Below, in pieces: positions 8,652 to 16,916 of a stretch of DNA of 19,279 nucleotides (positions within the stretch are counted from its first letter, which is position 1; every line of letters begins with the position of its first letter). The notes beneath the pieces were generated by a model. That model saw only the letters and a program-made list of their open reading frames with translations. It was not told the DNA's origin and ran no database searches. The position numbers and the translations under genes were made by a program. The stretch is from Podochytrium sp. JEL0797 (lineage: Eukaryota; Chytridiomycota; Chytridiomycetes; Chytridiales; Chytriomycetaceae): contig JADGJG010000453.1 of NCBI GenBank assembly GCA_027596195.1, positions 1 to 19,279 on the forward strand. The letters run 5' to 3'.

Positions 8652-10684
8652 ATGACTGCCCTTGTACTTCTCGTCGTGGCATCCCTCACTGCTGCGCAGT
8701 ACGTCCCTGGAGGTCCAACCCAACCAGGATTGCCTGCCGGATGCCTCGGAAGCTGTGAGTTCAGTGTTCCCAACCAAGGCTTTCGCTGACAAACGCGGTC
8801 ACCAACAGACCCAGACATCCAGCAATGTGATGCTACCAATTGGCACATTACCACTCCGGATCCTTGCAAGCCTAGTTCGGTGCCAATGCCCGGGCAGCAA
8901 GTCTATATCCACGACCAAAAGTAAGGATTTGATTGATCTGGATTGCTGCGGCAATTGATCTGGCATGACTCACCAGCGAATAATCAACAGCAACTTCTGC
9001 ATCAACCTGCCGAATCCAAACAGTATTTTGATGCAACAAATGTATTACAACCAAGGGGTGTTCCCGACGGTCGTCCAAGCTGAAGGTGCGAAAAATTTCA
9101 CTTGCATTATTCGCCTATCACTTACCTTTCGCCAACGGTACAGGATACGTTCAATCTTTCTGTGTTGGATCATACCTGCCTCCTGGGGCACTCCCAATGG
9201 CTCCAAACGCGATCCAATCGGCCCACGTCAAGCAAGTTGTCGACCCAGTGTACGGCCTGTACTACCAAGTTCACGGAACCATGGACTGCGGCGCGCTCAA
9301 CATCAACTGCGAATCCTCTTCCCCCGGTGCTTATGACGATGGTGGACAATACGACAATGGTCCTTACGTCTCCTGCGGGAAAGAGCCATATTCCGGCGTC
9401 GACGCGTCTGCGTATGGAAACCAAAACTTCCAGGATTACGTCGAGATGGCGGGAGACGGGATCTTTTGTATGAGAGTTTGCCAAGCGGGTGCCATGGTAC
9501 GTTATTACTTGGTTCGTGCTCATGAAAGTGGTTTTGCTGATGGAGCTCAAAAAACACAGACAGTGGGCGGCCCATGCGACGTCACGCACGATACTGCTGG
9601 ATGTCAAGCATTCATGAAAGTCGATTTCACCCCCGGATTCACGTTCACCGATTCCAACGGTGTGGTGACGACGAGTGGCTCTTCCAACCCAAATCCACCT
9701 GTCCCAACGGCTGCTCCAGGAGGTGTCAAGATTGCTGACTGGGCCACGTGTGGACCTAGTGTTGGATCTTCTGTTTGTGCTTCCTCCGGCTTCATTTGTT
9801 GCATTGCCTCCGCCGACTTAGGATCTCAAAAATCGACGTGTCGTCCGAACGATTCTCAAAGTAGGAGAACCTGTTTGAAAATGATTAGTTCAATTTTTTT
9901 ACACACACATACATTATAGATTGCGCCGCTCCTGCCGGCCCGGGTTCTGTACCAACTGCTGCCCCAACTACAGCCCCGGCTCCACCTCCCGTCCCAACGG
10001 CCGCTCCTGGAGGCGCCAAAATTGCTGACTGGGCCACGTGTGGACCGAACGTTGGATCTTCTGTTTGTGCTTCCTCCGGCTTCATTTGTTGCATCGCGTC
10101 CGCGGACTTGGGATCTCAAAAATCTACTTGCCGTCCCAACGATTCTCAAAGTAGGAAAACCTGCTCGAATTGGAGTTGTTTAATTTCTCACGCGATCTCC
10201 CCCTTTTTAGATTGCGCTGCTCCTGCCGGCTCGGGTCCTGCTCCTCCCACCCCAACTGCCGCCCCACCTGCCCCGGGAGGTGCTCCAATCGCCGATTGGA
10301 TGACTTGCGGTCCAAGCGTTGGATCCTCCGTTTGCGCCACAGCAGGAAACGTATGCTGTGTTGCTCCAGGGGACGCTGGCTCAGGGAAGATGACTTGTCG
10401 TCCGAACAACTTGGCCAATTGTATTGCGGTGGTTGGACCTCCTTCCACTGGACCACCTTCTGCTGCCGCGATTGAGGACTGGGCCACGTGTGGATCCAGT
10501 GTTGGATCTTCTGTTTGTGCTTCGTCCGGCTTTGTTTGCTGCATCGCGTCAGCGGATTTGGGATCCAGAAAATCGACTTGTCGTCCGGACAATTCTCAGG
10601 GTAAGTCCATTGTTGCTGAGTTTCTTGTGGTTTTCTATTCTCACGCATGCCCCTCCAACAGAGTGCGCTGCCCCAGCTTCGTAA
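8652..10684 (+). CDS. Secreted cysteine-rich glycoprotein with four C-terminal Cys modules, copy 2
   Basis: Eight exons: 8652-8754, 8809-8920, 8991-9085, 9144-9496, 9560-9860, 9920-10150, 10211-10600 and 10662-10684; 535 residues. The signal peptide is MTALVLLVVASLTAAQ. The N-terminal Cys-rich domain is almost identical to copy 1 from the QSFCVGSYLPPG block to GDGIFCMRVCQAG. The linker before the first module is cut to a short NPNPPVPTAAPGG, so the first module sits closer to the N-terminal domain than in copy 1. All four modules keep the full cysteine pattern, and module 4 retains SSVCASSGF where copy 1 has changed, so this may be the better conserved copy. Ends with CAAPAS and TAA. A candidate polyadenylation signal lies about 110 bp downstream, and the acyl-CoA dehydrogenase start is 165 bp away. 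Biochemical role unknown, as for copy 1. Confidence 0.86.
9731..10681 (+). repeat. Four tandem Cys-rich modules in copy 2
   Basis: The modules begin at IADWATCGPSVG, IADWATCGPNVG, IADWMTCGPSVG and IEDWATCGSSVG. Modules 1 and 2 match modules 1 and 2 of copy 1, and the more divergent third (CATAGNVCCVAPGDAGSGKM) and fourth also pair between copies. The four-module array therefore existed before the gene duplication. Introns after modules 1, 2 and 4 sit at the same codon, just before the last Cys. Confidence 0.85.
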
Positions 10685-10792
10685 ATTCATTTTTGATCCT
10701 GTTAAACCTCTTCCGATTTTCATGACTTCTCCTCCTATTCTTATTCCTTTGTCTTCTGTTATTATTGTTGCCTTATTTTGTTTATTTGCTGC

Positions 10793-10798
10793 AATAAA
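10793..10798 (+). terminator. Candidate polyadenylation signal for glycoprotein copy 2
   Basis: AATAAA lies 109 bp after the TAA stop of copy 2 and about 50 bp before the next gene's ATG. The matching place in copy 1 (about 7926-7932) reads GCAATTGG and lacks the hexamer, so the two copies may end transcripts differently. Position only; no transcript evidence. Confidence 0.4.
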
Positions 10799-10849
10799 TT
10801 ATTCGGAAAGAAAAGAGATCCCCGAGAAATTACTCACCAGTGTGGCGCG

Positions 10850-12743
10850 ATGAAAACATTCACTGCCACTGAACTTGCTTCGCACAACACCGAGGACCAC
10901 GCTTTGATTGCGATTGATGGAAAGGCATGGTCCCTCTTCTTGGTCCGCACCTCATTTCCACTGCTAATCCTCTGTATTAGGTTTATGAGTTGACCGACTT
11001 TCTCGACGCGCATCCCGGTGGAAAGCGGGTGATTCTTCCATTCCTCGGCAAAGATGCCTCTTCTGAGTTCAAGCTGTACCACGCGGCTGGCATCGTGACC
11101 CACCGGTTCAAGCATCTCGTGATAGGAACCCTTGCCGGGAATCCCGCCTCCCACGTGGTTCCCTCCTCCTCCGACCCGTTTGGAAACCTCATCGCCTTTG
11201 CCGAACCCGCCTGGTACTCAGGCCAACCATCCCCCTTCTACAACGATTCGCACAAGCGACTGCGCTCCTGGATCCGCAATCTCGTCGAAACCCACATCAT
11301 GCCGTTCGTCGGCGACTGGGACGCCGCGGGGGAAGTTCCACGTTCGGTTTACGAAACTTTTGGCAAGGCAGGAGTATTGAGCTGTATGCCGGGCGCCCCA
11401 TGGTCCCCGTTGTCTCCGCACGCGCCACCATGCGGCATCGAACCCGCCGAATGGACGCTCTTTCACGAAATGATTGTGCTTGACGAGATTGCGCGGTGTG
11501 GGAGTAGTGGTGTTGGATTCGCGCTCACGTTGGGTCCGCAAATCGCGTTACCCGCCGTGATTCACTTTGCGAGTGAGGAAATCAAAAGACGCGTTGTGGC
11601 GCCCGTGTTGTTGGGAGAAAAGACGATTTGTTTGGCGATTACGGAACCGTATGCGGGGAGTGATGTTGCTGGGATTCAAACGACGGCGACTCTTGCGGTG
11701 GATGGGTCGCACTTTGTCGTGAGTGGGGAAAAGAAGTGGATCACGAACGGGACTTGGGCCGACTTTTTTGTGGTGGCTGCCAAGACGGGGAAGGGGGTGA
11801 CTCTGTTTTTGTTGGAGAGAGGGATGGAGGGGTTGAGAACACGGTCGATTAAGTGTCAGGGAAATTCGGGGAGTGGAACTGCGTTTGTGATTTTGGAAAA
11901 TGTGAAGGTTGGCCATAAGGACATTATTGGGCAGTTGGATAATGGGTTCAAGTGCATTATGCGCAACTTTAACGTGAGTGCTTCCGCGTTTTGATTCATC
12001 GATCCTCACCTTTTCCCCTTTTTGCTAGCACGAGGTATATTTTCACGCGACATCACATGTGAAACGAACTGCTATTCATCGAATATTCTGTTTCAGCGTT
12101 TCGGAATCATCGTTGCGGCTTTGAGATCCGCGAGAATCTGTTATGAGGACGCAATGACTTTCGGTTCGTTTGTCTCTACCGCGGCTTTTTGTTTCTTCTC
12201 ATTCGCACATCACACCACCAAAAACAGCCCACAGAAGAAAGACTTTTGGAAAGATTCTCTTCGACCGTGAGTTTCCCTTCATTTCTGCCCATTGCGTTCC
12301 GAACCCAGACCCAACACAAAATCCAGATGGTGTGATTCGTCAAAAGCTGGCCCACATGGCGCGTCAAATCGAAGCAGCTCATTCTTGGATGGAGTCAATT
12401 GCCTACCAACACAGTAAATTGAGTCACGAAGAGGTACTGTTCGAATGACCCGCGACAAACCTGATTCCAAGAAACCCAACAGGCCATGGTCGCGTTAGGT
12501 GGCCCCATCGCCCTCCTCAAAGCCCAAATAACTCAAACAGTCGAATTCTGCGCGCGTGAAGCGAGTCAGATCTTGGGCGGGCTCTCGTACACGCGCAGCG
12601 CGGGTGGAGTTGGGGCGAGGATTGAGAGAGTGTATCGCGATGTGAGAGGGTACGCGATTCCGGGAGGTTCTGAAGAGATTATGCTCGATTTGGGGATGAG
12701 ACAGGCGCAGAAGGTATCGATCGCGAGGGGGGCAAAGTTTTGA
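10850..12743 (+). CDS. Cytochrome b5 domain / acyl-CoA dehydrogenase fusion
   Basis: Seven exons: 10850-10924, 10981-11973, 12029-12034, 12097-12163, 12228-12266, 12327-12433 and 12483-12743; 515 residues. Residues 1-76 are a cytochrome b5 haem domain with FTATELASHN, the HPGG motif (His36) and a second haem ligand candidate, His59 in FKLYH. The rest is a flavin-dependent acyl-CoA dehydrogenase: ITEPYAGSDVAG and GEKKWITNG flavin/substrate motifs, then NFNHERF, RKTFGKILFDH and IPGGSEEIM. Family members remove hydrogens from the alpha and beta carbons of acyl-CoA. The usual MCAD-position glutamate is absent (IPGGS); the glutamate in NFNHER (residue 358) aligns with the base used by isovaleryl-CoA and long-chain enzymes. 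The fused cytochrome b5 may take electrons from the flavin or act like a separate electron partner; this architecture is known in fungi. Ends RGAKF with no clear peroxisomal tripeptide. The first intron uses a GC donor. Confidence 0.93.
10925..10980 (+). other. GC-AG intron in the cytochrome b5 domain
   Basis: Joining AAG at 10924 to GTT at 10981 restores the cytochrome b5 sequence IDGKVYELTDF without gap. The intron then starts GCATGG and ends TATTAG, with a GCTAATC branch-like site, and is 56 nt like its neighbours. A GT donor at 10941 would also keep the frame but makes a 40-nt intron and adds six residues foreign to the family. Confidence 0.65.
12029..12034 (+). other. 6-nt micro-exon (His-Glu) of the acyl-CoA dehydrogenase
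   Basis: CACGAG is flanked by an acceptor (TTTGCTAG) and a donor (GTATAT). Including it yields the conserved NFNHERF block across introns of 55 and 62 nt; leaving it out gives NFNRF in the same frame. The glutamate is the residue expected to be the catalytic base in this subgroup. Confidence 0.85.
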
Positions 12744-12963
12744 TGTGGGTGTTGGGGAGGTTCATGAAATTTGACGCGTTTCTGTTTTCGTTTTTTTCTG
12801 TTTGAAAGTAAATATACGAAATGTATTTCTGCGCGAAAAGTCTCGAGGGGCAAGCAAGTGAAAACGCAACCAAAAAAAAACACCCAAAAATACACGCCGG
12901 AAACCCACGCACAAAACCAACACCAACGACATCCAGCATCCGGCTCGCACCGACATCAGTCCA

Positions 12964-13869
12964 ATGTATATCGCCACGCTCGCATGCACCGGAATTATGT
13001 GAGTAACCTCGCCCTCTTCTGTTGCAAGGAACATTGAATTTCTGACGCGCCTGTCAAAAAGTGAACTTCGACCGATCCATCGCCTTTTCCTGCTTTCTCG
13101 CGCATTCGAAACACGCATCCTCTGCGAAATCTATCCTGCAACGGATCTCGAAGGTCGCCTCGCCTCACACGTCAAGGTATTTTTTTGTTTGTTTGTCCTG
13201 ACGTTCAGGTTTGGACACGGGATATCGAGCGCATTGCATGGATACGAATGCTGTGAGTGACACTGTCGAATTTTAATGATCGAGTCGCACCAATTTTGCT
13301 TCATTTCAGACTGCAAGAATCACGCGTCTTTCTCTCTTCTGTTGTTGCTGGTCGGCATTCTGGTCCATCCTTTGTGGTCCGACATGTGGTGAAAACTCCG
13401 CCACCTTCGGGTGGGCAGTCCACTGCTGATTGTTGCCCAACAACTGGGACATGGCCTGGACTCCGAATTCATCCGTGAAGAGAATGTTTCTGGCAGGCGA
13501 TGTCATTCATGACTCTGCTTCTAGCTGATGATCGCTCTCGATGTATGGATGTCATCTTTTATGGATAAGGGATGAAGAGCCAGGCTGTGTGCTTTGGGAT
13601 TGAGTGGGGTGAGCTTTCCTGCCAATGGCAGGGTGAGTTTTTTTCGCGTTCACTTATTTCAATTTCCTGGCAATTTCCTGCATTCCTGATCAACAGCCCC
13701 ACTTGCAAAACAGAACGCATCCCTTTTGACAAGTCAAGCGCGTGTCATGCAACTGGAAGCCCAAATTGCCACATCATCAAAGCAGGCAGAGTTGGAAGGG
13801 GGGCGACGTGTTTCCAAGTCTGGCCAAACTGGAAAATCCAGATTGGGAAAAAATGACGATCCCGATTAA
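12964..13869 (+). pseudogene. Doubtful or broken multi-exon gene with C-terminal coiled coil
   Basis: Several plus-strand pieces look coding but do not join in one frame. ATG at 12964 gives MYIATLACTGI, a good donor GTGAGT at 12999, and after an acceptor at 13061 the segment ELRPIHRLFLLSRAFETRI continues to 13176. A 32-nt gap bounded by GT and CAG would join VWTRDIERIAWIRM, then an intron 13254-13311 leads to LQESRVFLSSVVAGRHSG. Near 13400 the sense moves to another frame (SPLLIVAQQLGHGLDSEF) with stops. A last pair of exons, 13572-13632 and 13697-13869 (64-nt GTGAGT-CAG intron), reads MKSQAVCFGIEWGELS and then a coiled coil with QARVMQLEAQIATSSKQAEL, ending NDDPD and TAA. I do not recognise the family. 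Either the gene is decaying, carries a sequencing error, or my splice joins are wrong. Confidence 0.35.
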
Positions 13870-13924
13870 AAAATAATACGAATTGAAAAAGAAACTCGAT
13901 TCGAAATGAGCTCGGCTTGTGCGA

Positions 13925-13930
13925 CACGTG
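13925..13930. promoter_or_regulatory. CACGTG E-box-like palindrome upstream of Rieske oxygenase 1
   Basis: GACACGTGTG lies 79 bp before the ATG at 14009. It is the third CACGTG in this window found within 80 bp of a start codon on the plus strand. The local context differs from the two glycoprotein elements, so shared regulation is only a possibility. Confidence 0.3.
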
Positions 13931-14008
13931 TGGGGAGTGATTTCCAACCAACGAACTCTTGCAAAAAGAACGCCTCCCTAGCCCCTTGCCCCACTTTGGT
14001 ATCACCCC

Positions 14009-15353
14009 ATGACGCGCAGCCAAGAAGGCCTCGAGGCGGCCTACTACTCTCAAGCCAACACGGACATGCGCAACCACTGGTATCCGCTGATCACCTCTGC
14101 GACGCTCAAGACGGGCGAACCGCTTGGGCAGCACATTCTGGTGGCCAAGAGTCCCTTGATCTTACTGTTCAACACTTCCTAATGCACTGCCCACCCGCCC
14201 CAGGACGACCCCGTTGTTCTCTACCGCGATCCCACCACATCGCTTCCCCTCGCGTTTGCCGACAAGTGCGCGCACCGCAGTGCGCCTCTCTCCGTGGGAC
14301 GCATCATGGACGGCAAGCTCGAGTGTCGCTACCACGGCTGGCAGTTTGGTAGCGACGGTGTCTGCTCAAAAGTGCCCTCGAATCCAAAGGTGCCGGGAAA
14401 CGCGAAACTCAGAAAGTATCCGACTGCTGAGGTGGATGGATTTGTGTGGGTGAGTGATTCCTTTCGATAGAGTACTCGTTTGATTTATTCTGACTTGGGA
14501 ATCAGATCTGGCCGGGTGATTTGGACGCTGTCGAGAAAGTGCCCTCGCCTTCCATTTATTTCGCGACAAAGCGGGACTGGGTCCAACGAGGTGGCTGCGA
14601 AACCTTGGACATTGATTCCTCGCTGCTGAACGAGAACTTTTTGGACCCATCCCACGTAAGTCCCAATACGCGATGCGAATCACCGTTTCTCAAAATCGCT
14701 TCAAAACACAACCCCAGCTACCCTTCACCCACGACACCACCATTGGCAAACGCGAAAACGCAACCCACATGGCCATCACACGCGAATTTATCGATCAAAC
14801 CGCCGAAGGCCATGGAATCGGAATCGAAGGCCTCGTATCGCAACCCAACCGCCCAGATCTCGAAAAGACGCAGCAAAAGTTTCAGTTTCTCCCTCCATGC
14901 ATCGTGGCCCTTGATTTCGGCACAATTGGCGATCAGACTTTCTATTCGGTCCCAACCAAGAAAGGACATTGCAACTTTGTTTACGTTCAACGATTCTCGT
15001 TTCTGCAGGGAGCAGAAAAGTACTTTCTTGGAAGGTGGCTTCTCGATTGGTACAATCCGAGCTATGTCCGCAAGATCCTGATGGAGGACTACGCCATGTT
15101 GAAAGGACAGCAGGAACGTCTCGCGGCTGGCGCGAATGCAATGAATTCTCCTGTGGCGGCGGATTTGTTGATCAAGACGTACCGCAACTGGTGGAGAAAG
15201 GTGATGAAGCGCGAGGATGGTGGACCTTGGTTCAAAGGGTATAGCACCGATATGGAGGATATTTTGTTGGAGAATGTGGCGCGTCGTGGGGTTGGTGTTG
15301 CCAAGGGAACAGTTGTCAAGAGTGCGAAGGAGAAGGAGGAGGGTGAGAAATGA
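14009..15353 (+). CDS. Rieske non-haem iron oxygenase, PaO/LLS1-like, copy 1
   Basis: Four exons: 14009-14140, 14204-14449, 14506-14655 and 14718-15353, with introns of 63, 56 and 62 nt; 387 residues. The Rieske [2Fe-2S] domain has C66-x-H68 (CAHRSAPLS) and C85-x2-H88 (CRYHGWQF). The mononuclear iron motif NENFLDPSHLPFTH provides His176 and His181. The C-terminal QQERLAAGANAMNSPVAADL and YRNWWRKVM blocks match pheophorbide a oxygenase/Tic55-type proteins. Such enzymes insert oxygen into hydrophobic or aromatic substrates using electrons passed from the Rieske centre; chlorophyll breakdown is not expected in a fungus, so the substrate is unknown. The start MTRSQEG aligns with an internal Met of copy 2. 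No C-terminal membrane helix or CxxC tail is evident, unlike plant PaO. The third intron splits the His-x4-His motif and is missing from copy 2. Confidence 0.92.
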
Positions 15354-15442
15354 AGAGCAAATGAATGTATAAAGTTGTGATAAACGCGTCGTTGGAGTTC
15401 AAGTGAAACAATGCAGATTATTTTTCTTCGAAAGTCATCCAC

Positions 15443-16773
15443 ATGTCCACAAGTGAAGATGCTACACTGATGAAACGATCCCAGGAGGATCTGGAAGAGG
15501 CATATTATAGCGAAGCAAACACCAACATGCGAGACCACTGGTATCCATTGATTCTTGGAAACACTTTGAAAGCACAAACTCCAGACCGATATTATATCTT
15601 GGTTCGTCTGTTTTGATTTCAGAATAATACTAAAGCGAACTGGCCAAACAGGGAGACCCGATCGTTCTTTATCGCGACCCAGCAACCAAAAGTCCGATCG
15701 CCTTTGCCGACAAATGTCCCCATCGCAGCGCGCCCCTGTCTACGGGCCGCATCATGGATGGGAAACTCGAATGTCGATATCATGGCTGGCAATTTGACAC
15801 TAATGGGAGTTGCACAAAAGTCCCGTCCAACAAGAAAATCCCTGCCAACGCGAAAGTACGAAAATATCCGACCGTCGAGTCGGAAGGCTTCATTTGGGTA
15901 GCTCTTCGCGTTCATCGCGCGTTTTTTCTCCAGAAGGATCACCCACTTACATTCTCAAACAAACAGATCTGGCCTGGAGATTTGGACGCCATGACCAAGT
16001 CCCCCAAACCCGCAATTTATTTCCCCAAAGTCAAGAAAGACTGGATCCCACGAATCGGATGCGAAGTCCTCGACATCGACTCAAGCCTCCTGAACGAAAA
16101 CTTCCTGGACCCCGCCCATATTCCCTTCACGCACGACAAAACCATTGGAAAACGGTCCAACGCGACGACTCTCTCCATCAACTGCAATTTCATTGACAAG
16201 ACGGCTGAAGGACTTGGGATTGGAATCGAAGGACTCGCCAATCAACCGGAACGTCCGGATCTTATGAAAATTCAACAAAAGTTTCAGTTTTTGACGCCGT
16301 GTATCGTTTCACTCGATTTTGGGGATCTCGGGGATCAGACGTTTTATTCCGTACCCACCAAGAAGGGACATTGCCACTTCATCTACATCCAACGATTCTC
16401 CTTCCTTCAAGGCCTGGAAAAGAACTTTCTCGGGAGATGGATTCTCGATTGGTACAACCCAAGTTACACCCGCAAGATCCTCATGGAAGATTACGAAATG
16501 CTCAAGGGCCAGCAGGAACGTCTCGCGGCGGGTGCGAATGCCATGAATTCGCCTGTCGTGGCGGACTTGATGATCAAAACGTACCGCAACTGGTGGAGGA
16601 AGGTGATGAAACGGGAAGGGGGGATGCCGTGGTTTGCGGGATATAGTACCGATATGGAGGATATTTTTTTGGAGGATGGGAGGGGAGGGAAGGCGAATAC
16701 GGAAGGTGGGGGTCGTGGACGCGTTGTGAAACGGAATAAGGAGGCGGCGGGTGGGAAAGTGGAGCCGGAGTGA
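15443..16773 (+). CDS. Rieske non-haem iron oxygenase, PaO/LLS1-like, copy 2
   Basis: Three exons: 15443-15601, 15652-15897 and 15967-16773, with introns of 50 and 69 nt; 403 residues, or 394 if translation starts at the ATG at 15470, which aligns with the start of copy 1. Rieske ligands are C75/H77 (CPHRSAPLS) and C94/H97 (CRYHGWQF); His186 and His191 sit in DPAHIPFTH. It is highly similar to copy 1 over the whole enzyme core, and exon 2 is 246 nt in both. The C-terminal tail is Gly/Lys-rich and differs from copy 1. The 69-nt second intron is stop-free and in frame, so retention would insert 23 residues after GFIW. The gap from the copy 1 stop is only 89 bp, so this gene's promoter overlaps the copy 1 3' end. 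Substrate unknown; likely duplicated locally and then specialised. Confidence 0.92.
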
Positions 16774-16916
16774 ATCACTCATCTCGCACATTCTTTTTTC
16801 CCCAATTTGAATTGGATGCTTCTTAACGTTCCATGTGAGACACTGCGCGAGCGGCAAATTCTCAGCCCCCACTTCAAACAAGCCCCTGGGTTCCATCAAT
16901 CAAATATTAGAAGACG

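Larger units (their letters stand above)
8636..10795 (+). repeat. Tandem gene duplication, unit 2
   Basis: This is the downstream counterpart of the unit starting at 5593. Exons 1-4, 6 and 8 have identical lengths in both units (103, 112, 95, 353, 231, 23 nt). Exon 5 is 301 nt here against 370 nt, because the Pro/Thr/Ala linker before module 1 is shorter, and exon 7 is 390 against 393 nt. Introns differ freely in length and sequence while exon 4 is nearly identical. Confidence 0.85.

Noticed and set aside
10941..10980. 40-nt GT-AG intron as the first intron of the acyl-CoA dehydrogenase
   Set aside because: It keeps frame but is shorter than any other intron here and inserts six residues into a conserved cytochrome b5 loop; the 56-nt GC-AG alternative fits the family better.
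13306..13506. Minus-strand frame with FTDEFGVQAMSQ as a transposase remnant
   Set aside because: The DE-containing phrase is short, no other transposase block, terminal repeat or target duplication is visible, and the opposite strand is at least as coding-like.
15898..15966. Reading the Rieske copy 2 core through without splicing
   Set aside because: The 69-nt segment is open, but the insertion VALRVHRAFFLQKDHPLTF is absent from copy 1, where an intron lies at the same position, and GT-AG signals are good.
14009..16773. Functional pheophorbide a oxygenase for chlorophyll breakdown
   Set aside because: The family match is good but the gene setting is fungal, and the C-terminal CxxC and membrane helices of plant PaO are not evident; only a general Rieske oxygenase call is justified.
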